Shown here: one piece after another, positions 28,656 through 37,779 of the stretch
How positions within the stretch are numbered: position 1 is the first letter of the stretch
Layout of the letters: every line of letters starts with the position of its first letter
Source: Clostridium sp. 1001275B_160808_H3
GTDB lineage: Bacteria; Bacillota; Clostridia; Clostridiales; Clostridiaceae
Direction of reading: 5' to 3'
Length of the DNA: 64,000 bases
Assembly: GCF_015550425.1 (NCBI RefSeq)
Contig: NZ_JADNAT010000007.1
Location: 82,857 to 146,856, forward strand
Position numbers and translations under genes: made by a program
Notes under the pieces: model-generated
Databases searched by the model: none
What the model was told of the DNA's origin: nothing
Seen by the model: the letters and a program-made list of their open reading frames with translations, nothing else

Positions 28656-29996
28656 ATGAAAAATTTTATAGGAAAAAATAAAAAGTTTTCAATTTTATTA
28701 TTAATATTAGCTTTAACCTCTATATTGTATAAGGGATATAAAATTATAGATGCTAGAGCAAATTATACAAATAAAGAGGTAGTTACATTATTACTAAAAA
28801 ATAATGAAATAAATACAGGAATAGCTGAAGTTGTTAAAAAGTATAACAAAAATAATGATGAAATCTATATTAATTTAATATTAACTAATGATGATTATAC
28901 AAATTTATTATATACTAAGTTAGCTAATAATGATCAAATTGATATATTTGAGTACTCTGGGAAGACATTGTTAGAAAAGAATTTTATACAACCATTAAAG
29001 AATCTAGATATAGATTTATCAAGTGTAAAGGATAATGCTACTTTTCTATATAATGATGAAATAATCGGGGTGAAATATGGTTCAGCTATGCCGAAAATCA
29101 TGTATAATAATGAGTTATTAGTTAAGGCTGGAATAGATCCGGAATTTAATCCTAAGACATTAGATGAGTTTATACGTATGTTAGAAACGATAAAGAGCAC
29201 TTGTCCTGACATAGTACCATTAGATTTATCTTTAAATTACATTCATGATATATTTAGTATACTAGGTACAGCATCAACATCCGAAAATTCTACTTATCCG
29301 ACATTTTGGAATTATAAAACGGGTGAATATGATTATAGTGGCTTAGCTTTAGTTATTGAAAAATTTCAAGAAATGTATGATAAAAATCTTATAACTTTAA
29401 ATTTTGATACTAGAACAACAGAAGATATGTTTAATGATTTTAAAAATGAAAAATCAGCAATGATGATAACTAACTATTATCAAAAGTATAGTGTTACAGA
29501 TAGATTAGAAGGAATGGATGTTAGATTTAGTAACATACCTTTTGCTAGTGAAAATAATGGAAGGTTATATTATTATACTTATCCAAGAACATTGGTAATT
29601 GCTAATAATCAAAAAGAGGATATGTTTGATATAGATACTGAAGGACAAGAAAAGCATAATGCTGCTGTAAAAGAAGTTTATGAATGGCTATTAAGTGAAG
29701 ATGTAACAAATTACTTAGTAGAGAATGATAATAATTTTGCAAGCTTTGGTAATAATTATTTTCATAATGACATGTATGATGGATTGAATGATAATAAAGG
29801 TTATGAGCATTCTTTAAAAGATCCAACAGAAGTTTTAGTAGGAAACTCTGATATAGTAAAGAAAAATATCTTTGCTATGATAAAAGGTGAAGTTGATATT
29901 AAAAATGGAATAGTGAATCTTAAAACTGAAATGAATAATTTTATTAATAATAATGAAAGAAATAAAGATGTTGAATTAGATAAGTATAAGGAGTAG
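28656..29996 (+). CDS. Membrane-anchored solute-binding-like protein (SBP family 1)
   Basis: 446 aa. A single hydrophobic N-terminal segment (about 10-27) has no lipobox Cys, so it is a membrane anchor or an ordinary signal. The rest resembles family 1 sugar-binding proteins: DIFEYSGKTLLEK, VKYGSAMPKIMYNNELLVKAGI with the NPKTLDEF turn, and a C-terminal lobe with YEWLLSEDVTNYL. No transporter permease is next to it; instead a Wzy gene starts 5 bp downstream. It may bind the polymer or a precursor outside the cell. The function is inferred from fold and context. Confidence 0.75.
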   Translation: MKNFIGKNKKFSILLLILALTSILYKGYKIIDARANYTNKEVVTLLLKNNEINTGIAEVVKKYNKNNDEIYINLILTNDDYTNLLYTKLANNDQIDIFEYSGKTLLEKNFIQPLKNLDIDLSSVKDNATFLYNDEIIGVKYGSAMPKIMYNNELLVKAGIDPEFNPKTLDEFIRMLETIKSTCPDIVPLDLSLNYIHDIFSILGTASTSENSTYPTFWNYKTGEYDYSGLALVIEKFQEMYDKNLITLNFDTRTTEDMFNDFKNEKSAMMITNYYQKYSVTDRLEGMDVRFSNIPFASENNGRLYYYTYPRTLVIANNQKEDMFDIDTEGQEKHNAAVKEVYEWLLSEDVTNYLVENDNNFASFGNNYFHNDMYDGLNDNKGYEHSLKDPTEVLVGNSDIVKKNIFAMIKGEVDIKNGIVNLKTEMNNFINNNERNKDVELDKYKE

Positions 29997-30000
29997 CATT

Positions 30001-31407
30001 ATGAATGATAAGAAACAATATTTTAAATGGTTATTAATAAGTATATTTGTTGCAGTTTGTGCCTTAGCATCAGTAAAGGCAGTTGGAATTAAAGATGGGT
30101 TTACTTTCACATTATCATTAATTATAACATTATATATTCTTTTTAATGCAAAGAAGAATATTAAAAGGTGTATGTATTTATTTATTATGTCTATGCCAAT
30201 CTTAGTAACCGCTAGAAAACTTTTATATTTAGATTTATTTATAATAAAGCTAAATTTTGAAAGTATTATAATTCTATATTTGTTTATATGCAATTACAAA
30301 CAAATAAAATTAAAAATAGTAGAATTATTTGAAAGAAATAAAAAATTATTTTACTTTATAATATTATTATGTTTTTCAAGTTATATAAGCTGTATGTTTT
30401 CAACTAATTTTATATTATCTTTAGAGTTGACAACTACATCAATATTAGTACCTGTATTGTTAGCAGTATTAGCTTTATCAGTTTTTAATAAGGAAGATAT
30501 TAAAAGAATAGTTTATTCTTTAATTATTTCAGTGAACTTTAGTTGCTTATATGGTATAGTGCAACTTTTAGGTATCGGACTTAGCATTGATGCTATAAAA
30601 TCTTCTAGAGAAATGATAACTTTTGGATATCATAATGTTAATATATTTGTTAATGTAGTTTTAATGGTATTTCCTTTACTTTTAAATGAAATTTTATATA
30701 AGAAAAACACTATTAAAGAAAATGTTTTTCTTATATTATCTGCGATATTACAGATGGGAAGTACTTTTATAACATTTTCTAGAGGTGCATGGTTATCTTT
30801 AGGCTTAGTAGTTGTTTTAATCTTATTTAGTAAAAAATATAGATATGTATTTATGGCAATTGTTATAGCTGGTGGATTGATGTCTCCTTTTGTATTACCT
30901 AAGATAATGGGTAGAGGAGATAGTTCAAGCCATTTCTTACAAAATACATCTAATACAGCTAGAGTTTTATCAATAATAGCAAGTAAAGATATAATGCTAG
31001 ATAATATTTTTGGTGTTGGATACGGTAATTTTAATGAGAACTATAGATTAAATGCAGATGATGCATATATGAGTATAGATTACGAGGTTAGAAAGAATAT
31101 GGTTACTCCATTGTATACAATGGAGCATGCACATAATTTATTCTTAAATGTTGGAGTTGAACTTGGAATATTTGCATTGATTGCTATATTAGGAATCTTT
31201 ATAATTCAGATAAGAAAATCTATTAGTAACTATGGTGAAAGTAGAGGAATCTTTGTTTCCTTGATTTTATTCATATTTATAGGTGTGACTACAGGAATAC
31301 AACTTAACCATAAAGGAGTAGTTACAAATACCTATATATTATGGTTACTATTTGCAATGATTTTATTAATAGATAAAAATGATGATAAATTACCTAGTAC
31401 TAAATAA
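30001..31407 (+). CDS. Wzy/O-antigen-ligase family polymerase
   Basis: 468 aa with about 12 membrane segments. The Wzy_C-type signature is present: TFSRGAWLSLGL, a large extracytoplasmic loop with FGVGYGNFNENY, and MEHAHNLFLNVGVELG with the conserved His residues. It would polymerise the operon B repeat unit on the outer face, or ligate a finished glycan. The GGAG site and 5-bp gap couple it to the upstream binding protein gene. Confidence 0.87.
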   Translation: MNDKKQYFKWLLISIFVAVCALASVKAVGIKDGFTFTLSLIITLYILFNAKKNIKRCMYLFIMSMPILVTARKLLYLDLFIIKLNFESIIILYLFICNYKQIKLKIVELFERNKKLFYFIILLCFSSYISCMFSTNFILSLELTTTSILVPVLLAVLALSVFNKEDIKRIVYSLIISVNFSCLYGIVQLLGIGLSIDAIKSSREMITFGYHNVNIFVNVVLMVFPLLLNEILYKKNTIKENVFLILSAILQMGSTFITFSRGAWLSLGLVVVLILFSKKYRYVFMAIVIAGGLMSPFVLPKIMGRGDSSSHFLQNTSNTARVLSIIASKDIMLDNIFGVGYGNFNENYRLNADDAYMSIDYEVRKNMVTPLYTMEHAHNLFLNVGVELGIFALIAILGIFIIQIRKSISNYGESRGIFVSLILFIFIGVTTGIQLNHKGVVTNTYILWLLFAMILLIDKNDDKLPSTK

Positions 31408-31535
31408 GTTGGTAAGTACTAAATAATTTGTAAAAAATTGGTGATTAACTAAATGCAAAATAATTTAATTAATATTTAATAAATGGACTTTAAGGAAACT
31501 TTAAGATTATTAGTCACATATTAAGAAAATATTAA

Positions 31536-31564
31536 TTGTTAAAATAAAGTATATTCCATATAAT
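31536..31564 (+). promoter_or_regulatory. Promoter-like sequence running into a hairpin
   Basis: TTGTTA (31536-31541), 17 bp, TATAAT (31559-31564), with TTAAGAAA 7 bp upstream (31521-31528). The -10 overlaps the left arm of the following terminator, so initiation here would lie inside the hairpin. Confidence 0.35.
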
Positions 31565-31606
31565 ACTAAGTGTACTATGTTAAGTAATACACTTAGTATT
31601 TTTTAT
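31562..31606 (+). terminator. Intrinsic terminator of operon B
   Basis: 13-bp perfect stem AATACTAAGTGTA (31562-31574) with TACACTTAGTATT (31588-31600), then TTTTATTTTA. Confidence 0.85.
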
Positions 31607-31619
31607 TTTAGAGAATTTA

Positions 31620-31651
31620 GTAGTTACTTTATATATAGATAAAGTAACTAC
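31620..31651. repeat. Single hairpin of the GTAGTTAC family
   Basis: GTAGTTACTTT (31620-31630) is a perfect inverted repeat of AAAGTAACTAC (31641-31651). It matches the unit of the tandem array at 48605-48906. The rest of the 31408-31823 gap holds no gene; it carries a ~43-bp imperfect direct repeat at 31668-31714 and 31762-31804. Confidence 0.7.
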
Positions 31652-31823
31652 AATAAGATTTATTTATAAAAAGATAATGTAAGGTTTTGTACTAAAAATA
31701 AACTATAGTCAATTTTAAATAATAATTGAAAAATAGCTTTACAATAAAGGATGAAGTTTGAAAAAAGATAGTGTAAAGTTTCGTATGAAAAAATAGAGTT
31801 AATTAGAATGGGGGGGATTTTAT

Positions 31824-32432
31824 ATGAAGAAATCTACACTTTTGGCCTTTAGTGGTATTATAATTATTTTCCTTATAGTTACATCATTAGGTAACAGAAC
31901 AAAGGTATATGAAAAGCAAGAAAGATATACTACTCCAGAGGAAGCAATAGTAAATTTTATTGGTTATATTAATAGTTATGAAGAAGTAAAATCAAAAAGT
32001 GGTTATTATTATCATGTAACTCCAAATGAATTCTTAGAAAGTTTATCTAAGAGATATAGATTATATTTAGGAGAAGGTAATGGAAACAGATATATAAATG
32101 AGCAAGTACCTGTAGTTTATAGCTATGAATTAGAAGAAGTAAGCTTAAATGATTTGAGAAATTTACAAATGAACTATGAAGACTCCTTTAAAGGAATATC
32201 GAACTATAAAAGACCAAGTGAAGTTAGAGTATATAAGTTAGATGCATTAGCTTTATACAATTTTGAGGTGGATAAAAATTCTGTAAAAAAAGATGGAACT
32301 GTAGATAAAGTTAATTACATAGAAGAAAGTAAAGTTAATGATATTGAAGAAACTCCAATGGAAATATATTTAGTAGTAGTTGATGAAGGGGAAGGATATG
32401 TTGTTGATTACTACAACACAATATATAAATAA
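31824..32432 (+). CDS. Unrecognised membrane-anchored protein
   Basis: 202 aa with a strong GGGGGGGA ribosome site. One N-terminal membrane segment (about 5-22, no lipobox Cys), then a soluble, acidic, Tyr-rich domain presumed outside the cell. An NTF2- or DUF4829-like fold is conceivable from the opening TTPEEAIVNFIGYINSYE and the closing EGYVVDYYNTIYK, but I do not recognise a family firmly. It sits 21 bp before the GntR-ABC genes and may be cotranscribed with them. Confidence 0.75.
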   Translation: MKKSTLLAFSGIIIIFLIVTSLGNRTKVYEKQERYTTPEEAIVNFIGYINSYEEVKSKSGYYYHVTPNEFLESLSKRYRLYLGEGNGNRYINEQVPVVYSYELEEVSLNDLRNLQMNYEDSFKGISNYKRPSEVRVYKLDALALYNFEVDKNSVKKDGTVDKVNYIEESKVNDIEETPMEIYLVVVDEGEGYVVDYYNTIYK

Positions 32433-32453
32433 TCTTTTAGAAGAGGTGAGCTT

Positions 32454-32837
32454 ATGATAATAATTGACTCAAGAAGTAGTACACCTATTTATGAACAAAT
32501 TATAATTGGAATTAAGGAGCTTATATTAAAAAATGTAATAAAAGTTGGTGATAAATTACCTTCTGTAAGGGAGTTATCTACTATTTTAACTATAAATCCT
32601 AATACAGTAAGTAAGGCTTATATGGAGCTTGAAAAACAAAATATTGTAGAAACCATAAAAGGGAAGGGAACTTTTATATCTAGCAATTACACAAAAGTGG
32701 TATCAGAAGAAAAAGTAGGTAAATTAATTTTAGATTTTAAAAGATTAATATTAGAAGCAAATTATTTAGGCCTTGAGGAAAATGACTTAATTTTATTATT
32801 AGATGAAGGTTTTAAGGAAATAAGAGGAGGAATATAG
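32454..32837 (+). CDS. YtrA-type GntR family transcriptional regulator
   Basis: 127 aa. N-terminal winged helix with PIYEQIIIGIKELILKN, KLPSVRELSTILTINPNTVS and the wing KGKGTFIS; the short C-terminal helical dimerisation part is typical of the YtrA subfamily. Such repressors are encoded with, and control, an ABC transporter often induced by cell-wall antibiotics. The ATPase gene starts 1 bp after its stop. Confidence 0.92.
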   Translation: MIIIDSRSSTPIYEQIIIGIKELILKNVIKVGDKLPSVRELSTILTINPNTVSKAYMELEKQNIVETIKGKGTFISSNYTKVVSEEKVGKLILDFKRLILEANYLGLEENDLILLLDEGFKEIRGGI

Positions 32838-32838
32838 A

Positions 32839-33735
32839 ATGATAGAATTAAAGAACTATTCCTTAAACTATGGAGAGAGTAAGGTATTAGATAATATAAA
32901 TTTTTCTTTAGGGAGAGGAAAGATATTAGGTATTATTGGGCCAAGTGGAGTAGGAAAAACTTCTCTAATTAGAGGAATGGTTGGTATTTATAAAGGTACA
33001 TCTGGTAATGTCCTTTTTGATGGAGAAGAAATCTATGACAATCCAGAAGTAAAGAGAAAAATAGCATTTGTTCCTGATGAGCATAGTAGTTTTTATTTAA
33101 TAACATTAAAAGAAATATTGAATTACTACAAAAGTATATATCCTAATTTTAATGAAGATAAGTTTTATAAGATCAATAAAATCTTTAAAATTCCTCTAAA
33201 TAAAAGGTTTTTACAATTATCTAAAGGAATGAAAATGAGGGTGAATTTAATGATTGCCTTTTCATTAAATTGTGAATTGTTAGTATTAGATGAACCAACG
33301 TCTGGATTGGATCCAATATTAAAGGAAAAAGTTCTGAAAATAATAATGAATGAAGTATATAGTAAGGAAAAGTCAGTTATAATAAGTTCACATAATTTAG
33401 GAGAGCTTGAGAGAATATGTGATGAAATACTTATACTTAATGATGGGAAAATAGAATACCATAATTCTTTAGAAAATATAAAACGCAATATTAAAAAGAT
33501 ACAAGTTGCATTTGATATGCCAGTATATGAAGAGGATTTAAATATAGATGGTATATTTAGCATTTCTCAAGTTGGAAGAGTATTTACTATTATAACAGAA
33601 AGATATGATGATTGCTTTAAAGAAAATTTAAATACGTTTAAACCATTGTTTATGGAGGAAATAGATTTAAGCCTTGAAGAAGTATTTATACATAGGCTAG
33701 AAGGGAAGTATGATTATGAAGAAATATTTGAATAA
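32839..33735 (+). CDS. ABC transporter ATP-binding protein
   Basis: 298 aa. Walker A GPSGVGKTSL (about 35-44), signature LSKGMKMRV, Walker B LLVLDEPTSGLDP and switch His in SSHNLGELERICD. The C-terminal extension is as in YtrB/BcrA-type exporters. The signature is the LSKGM form common in these regulator-linked exporters. It pairs with the permease gene overlapping its end by 26 nt and with the upstream GntR regulator. Confidence 0.92.
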   Translation: MIELKNYSLNYGESKVLDNINFSLGRGKILGIIGPSGVGKTSLIRGMVGIYKGTSGNVLFDGEEIYDNPEVKRKIAFVPDEHSSFYLITLKEILNYYKSIYPNFNEDKFYKINKIFKIPLNKRFLQLSKGMKMRVNLMIAFSLNCELLVLDEPTSGLDPILKEKVLKIIMNEVYSKEKSVIISSHNLGELERICDEILILNDGKIEYHNSLENIKRNIKKIQVAFDMPVYEEDLNIDGIFSISQVGRVFTIITERYDDCFKENLNTFKPLFMEEIDLSLEEVFIHRLEGKYDYEEIFE

Positions 33736-34741
33736 AAGTTTATTTTATCAAGGAGATAACAAAATAATACTTCCATTAATAATAGCTTATATAGGAGTAA
33801 CTTTATTGAATAAAATTAGTCTAAGTCAATATTTTGATTGGACAATAAAAGGTATGCTATATAGCAAGTATCATGAGTCATTTATTTTGTCTTTTAATGG
33901 TGCTGTGATATTAATAATATATTTAATAATAGTATATGTAATATCAGTAGGTATTTTTAAACGAAAAAAGTGGTCAACTTTATTATCTGGTCCTTTTTCA
34001 AGGATTGATATAAGAAGTAGAGAATTTATAATAGTAGTTATGTCGGCTATTTTTTATTTATTAAGTTATTCAATTATAGTTGGACAAGAAGCTTTTCAAA
34101 ATATTGAAATAATAAATTATATAGGAAACTTTAAAGAAGTTATAATAATTGATTTAATTAGAATAGTTAGTATATCTACAATTACCATAGGTGGATTAGC
34201 TTTGTTAGACTCTATTTTTTCTAATATGTATTATTTATTTGGATCGTTAATATTTATTATCATATATATGTTTTCTGTATTAGTTAACTTCGAAGTAAGT
34301 AGCTATATTTATTTATACGATGGTGATAGGGGACTTAGATACATATATAATAGGATAATGGAATATTTAGGTGTATATTCTACTATAAATGAAATAAGTA
34401 AGTTACAAATTGCATGCATATCAATATTTTTTATAATAACAGGAATAATGTTAATAATTATAGCTAAAAGACTAACTAATAAAATGTTAGTAGAAAATAT
34501 GAATGAAGGTATAATTTTTGAGTTTCCTAGAAAAATTGCTAAGTTTATGTTAATAACTTTTCCTGGGATTATATTAGCTCCTATATTGAGTAATTTAATT
34601 AATAAATTTTATTTTAATTATACAATGAGTGAGTCACATTTGTTCTTTATTATATTAGTAATAACAATAATGATATCATTTTTTGTTAATTTGTCATTAA
34701 AGAAATTTCAAAAGATAAAAAAAGACAAGTATTATTTTTAA
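33710..34741 (+). CDS. ABC transporter permease of the YtrA-linked exporter
   Basis: 343 aa with about eight hydrophobic segments and basic ends, no recognised domain beyond ABC-2-like membrane layout. It starts inside the ATPase gene, at ATG 33710 or more likely ATG 33716, preceded by AAGGGAAG. Together with the ATPase it should form an exporter or a resistance module; the substrate is unknown. A bidirectional terminator follows at 34881. Confidence 0.8.
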   Translation: MIMKKYLNKSLFYQGDNKIILPLIIAYIGVTLLNKISLSQYFDWTIKGMLYSKYHESFILSFNGAVILIIYLIIVYVISVGIFKRKKWSTLLSGPFSRIDIRSREFIIVVMSAIFYLLSYSIIVGQEAFQNIEIINYIGNFKEVIIIDLIRIVSISTITIGGLALLDSIFSNMYYLFGSLIFIIIYMFSVLVNFEVSSYIYLYDGDRGLRYIYNRIMEYLGVYSTINEISKLQIACISIFFIITGIMLIIIAKRLTNKMLVENMNEGIIFEFPRKIAKFMLITFPGIILAPILSNLINKFYFNYTMSESHLFFIILVITIMISFFVNLSLKKFQKIKKDKYYF

Positions 34742-34880
34742 AGTAATAAAAGAGCAAATTTATGAAAATTTTATTATAAAAAAAATATAAGGTTCATATT
34801 AAGAATGTAGTATAGGTTAGTTTAATAGAAGAAAAATTAGTTTAATAAAAGAAAAATAAACACACGGTAGATTAAATATA

Positions 34881-34920
34881 AAAAATAGCTGTATTAATAT
34901 TAATAATACAGCTATTTTTT
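34881..34920. terminator. Bidirectional terminator between exporter operon and brnQ
   Basis: 16-bp perfect stem (34881-34896 with 34904-34919) around AGCTGTATTA, A-run before and T-run after. Confidence 0.85.
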
Positions 34921-34994
34921 ATATTTTAATTATTATTTAGAAATGTTTTAAATTATATAATATAATCTTTAGTTACATAGTTTACTTTAACTTA

Positions 34995-36266
34995 CTAATC
35001 AAGTTGAGGAACTTCACTTTCCTTAGGATTAAATATAATATATCCTATTATAATTGAAATTACTGTTGGGATAACCCAACCAAATCCTACACTTGCTAGA
35101 GGAATAAAATTTAAGTTTATTCCTGGTATTGCAAATAAAATTCCAAATACTAATGAAGTATAAACTCCAACTCTTATAGCATTTAGATTTGTTAATACCT
35201 TAGATAAAAGAGTAGTTGCAATTAATGTAATTGAAACTGGATATAAAATATTAAGAATTGGTACAGACAACACTACTATATTATCAACACCTAAAGTAGC
35301 AAGGCCTAAACTAACAATAGATAAAACTACTGCATTAACTTTAAATGGTAATTTCCCGTTTGATATTTTTTCGAAGAAATTAGCTCCTGCAGTTAATAAA
35401 CCTATAGAAGTTGTTAGGCAAGCAAGTCCCATAGCAAGTCCAATTATTACAGGACCAATATTACCTAAAATACTTTTAGAAATTAATATTAAGAGACTTG
35501 TCTTTCCAATATCAGCTGGTGCTAAGTTAACTGTTTGTGCACCTATGTATGTTAAACCACCATATATAAAAGCAAGGCCCACAACAGCAACAGCGCTTGA
35601 TTTTAAAATCATACTTGGCATTTCTTTTGAGTTATATCCCTTGTCTTTTAAAGAAGTAGTTATAATCCCAGCAAATAAAAGTGCTGCTATAGCATCCATA
35701 GTTTGATATCCTTCTAATAATGAGGATGAAAATACATTTATAGCATTAGTTTCTACCACAGAGCCTATAGGGTTTATAAATCCTTTTATAATAAGGAATA
35801 CAAGAAGTATCAATAATGTTGGTGTTAAATATTTACCGATTGCATCTATTATTGATGTACTACTTAAAACAAAAAATAAATTAATAATAAAATATACTGC
35901 CATAGCTATAAATGGCGATATACTAGGGAAAAATGGGTTTATTGTAAGCTCAAATGTTGTAGCTGCTGTTCTAGGAATAGCAAGCATTGGACCAATTGCT
36001 ATAAAAAGTATAGCTGTAAAAATCACTGAAAATTTAACTCCTATCCTACTTGAAAGAGTCTTAAATGTTCCATCTCCTTTAGAACACGCTAATATTGCTA
36101 AAAGAGGTAAACCTACTCCTGTGAATATAAAACCAATAATTCCAAGAATGAACTCAGTTCCTATTTTATTTCCAAGGAAAGCAGGGAAAATTAAGTTACC
36201 TGCTCCGAAAAACATCGAGAATAGAGCAAAACCAACAACAATTGAATCTTTTGTACTTTTTTTCAT
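34995..36266 (-). CDS. brnQ: Branched-chain amino acid:cation symporter (LIVCS family)
   Basis: 423 aa with 12 membrane segments. The N-terminus SIVVGFALFSMFFGAGNLIF, with its FGAGNLIFP helix break, and IGPMLAIPRTAATTFE are diagnostic for BrnQ. It takes up Leu, Ile and Val with Na+. Start ATG at 36266 has CGGAGGAA. It is unrelated in function to the neighbouring polymer operons. Confidence 0.95.
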   Translation of the reverse strand: MKKSTKDSIVVGFALFSMFFGAGNLIFPAFLGNKIGTEFILGIIGFIFTGVGLPLLAILACSKGDGTFKTLSSRIGVKFSVIFTAILFIAIGPMLAIPRTAATTFELTINPFFPSISPFIAMAVYFIINLFFVLSSTSIIDAIGKYLTPTLLILLVFLIIKGFINPIGSVVETNAINVFSSSLLEGYQTMDAIAALLFAGIITTSLKDKGYNSKEMPSMILKSSAVAVVGLAFIYGGLTYIGAQTVNLAPADIGKTSLLILISKSILGNIGPVIIGLAMGLACLTTSIGLLTAGANFFEKISNGKLPFKVNAVVLSIVSLGLATLGVDNIVVLSVPILNILYPVSITLIATTLLSKVLTNLNAIRVGVYTSLVFGILFAIPGINLNFIPLASVGFGWVIPTVISIIIGYIIFNPKESEVPQLD

Positions 36267-36392
36267 TATTTAATTTCCTCCGTTTAAATTTAATATATGC
36301 TTTAATTAATAATTTCATAAAATATAACAAAAGTTAATAAATTAATAAGTAAATAACGATTTTTTTGAATAAACGTTAAATACTTATGCTCT

Positions 36393-36421
36393 ATATTATC
36401 ATAATACGACAAAATATTCAA
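36393..36421 (-). promoter_or_regulatory. Promoter of brnQ
   Basis: On the minus strand TTGAAT (36416-36421), 17-bp spacer ending TGA, TAATAT (36393-36398). It leaves a leader of about 115 nt in which I saw no riboswitch. Confidence 0.5.
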
Positions 36422-36471
36422 TTAAAAGTGCATGGTATTTTATAGATATCTATTTATAAGAGAACTATTTA

Positions 36472-36524
36472 TTAAGAAATTTGTAGATTTCCTTTATTGT
36501 TTTAGCTTATCTATATGTTATAAT
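36472..36524 (+). promoter_or_regulatory. Promoter of polysaccharide operon C with upstream TTAAGAAA
   Basis: TTGTTT (36497-36502), 16-bp spacer ending TGT, TATAAT (36519-36524); TTAAGAAA at 36472-36479 is 17 bp upstream of the -35, as at operon B. Confidence 0.7.
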
Positions 36525-36563
36525 TATTAATAAATTATATTTATTAATTTTAAGGAGATTTTT

Positions 36564-37718
36564 ATGCATATTTTGATATTACCTTCTGGATATCCTACTA
36601 AAGAAGAGCCTTTAAGAAGTATATTTTTTAAAGAGCAAGCTCTTGCCTTAAAAGATGGAGGGCATAAAGTAGGTGTAATTTATAGTGAGACAAGAAGAAT
36701 GACTAATATTAATTATAGAAATTTTAAACAAAATCATTTTCAAATTACATTTAATGATGAAGAAGGTGTAAATACTGTAAGATTACATGGCTGGAATATA
36801 TTGATGATGAGAAATTTTCTTGGTGTAAACTTATGGGTAAAGCAAACACTAAGTTTATATGAAAAGTACGTAAAAATGTATGGTAAACCAGATGTAATAC
36901 ATGTTCATTGTGGTTTATATGGAGGTTTAGCAGCGAAAGTTATTAAAGATAAATATTCTATTCCATATGTTATAACAGAACATTCATCTACAATATTAAA
37001 TAATTCTTTAAATGATTATAATAAACAAGTTTTAACTGTAGCTTATAATAATGCAGATAAATTAATAAGCGTAGGTGAAAAACTTAAATCTTCAATGAAA
37101 AATTATACTAATAATGATATAGTAGTTGTACCTAATATTGTTAATACAGATGGATTTAAAGTTGATAAAGAGCATAAAAGAAAAAAGTTTAGATTTGTAA
37201 CAGTAGCATATTTAAAGAAAAATAAAAGAATAGATCTTGTTATTGAAGGTTTTAATAAACTTAAAGAAAAGTATAATGATATAGAACTATATATTGGTGG
37301 AGACGGTCCAGAAAGAACAAATATACAACAATTAATTGACAAGTATAATTTAAATGAAGATGTTCATTTATTAGGAGAAGTTTTAAGAGAAGATTTGCCA
37401 GCTATAATGGGAAATTCTGATTGTTTTGTATTACCAAGTATGTATGAAACTTTTGGTGTTGTGTATATAGAAGCATTAGCATGCGGGGTACCTATTATAG
37501 CGACTAAGTGTGGTGGACCAGAAGATTTCTTTAATGAAAATCTTGGTTATATGATTAATGTTGGAAAATTAAATGAACTTTATGATGCTATGGAAAAGAT
37601 TATAAACAATAATTCTAAATTTAATGGAAATGAAATTTCTGAATATATTAAAAATAGATTTAGTAGAAAAGTAATAGTTAAAGGATTAGAAAATGTTTAT
37701 AATTTAATTGTTAAATAA
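36564..37718 (+). CDS. GT4 family glycosyltransferase
   Basis: 384 aa GT-B enzyme. N-terminal domain begins ILILPSGYPTKEEPLRSIFF; C-terminal donor domain has VVVPNIVNTDGF, LYIGGDGPERTNIQQL and the E-x7-E region YETFGVVYIEALACGVPII. It transfers a sugar to the growing lipid-linked unit in the cytosol. First gene of operon C, AAGGAG site. Confidence 0.9.
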   Translation: MHILILPSGYPTKEEPLRSIFFKEQALALKDGGHKVGVIYSETRRMTNINYRNFKQNHFQITFNDEEGVNTVRLHGWNILMMRNFLGVNLWVKQTLSLYEKYVKMYGKPDVIHVHCGLYGGLAAKVIKDKYSIPYVITEHSSTILNNSLNDYNKQVLTVAYNNADKLISVGEKLKSSMKNYTNNDIVVVPNIVNTDGFKVDKEHKRKKFRFVTVAYLKKNKRIDLVIEGFNKLKEKYNDIELYIGGDGPERTNIQQLIDKYNLNEDVHLLGEVLREDLPAIMGNSDCFVLPSMYETFGVVYIEALACGVPIIATKCGGPEDFFNENLGYMINVGKLNELYDAMEKIINNNSKFNGNEISEYIKNRFSRKVIVKGLENVYNLIVK

Positions 37719-37779
37719 TCTTATGGATGCAATATTAATATAGTTTATAGAGCTAATAAGTTTGATAGGAGTTGTAATT

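Noticed and set aside
28656..29996. Lipoprotein
   Set aside because: No Cys follows the hydrophobic N-terminal segment, so lipid anchoring is not supported.
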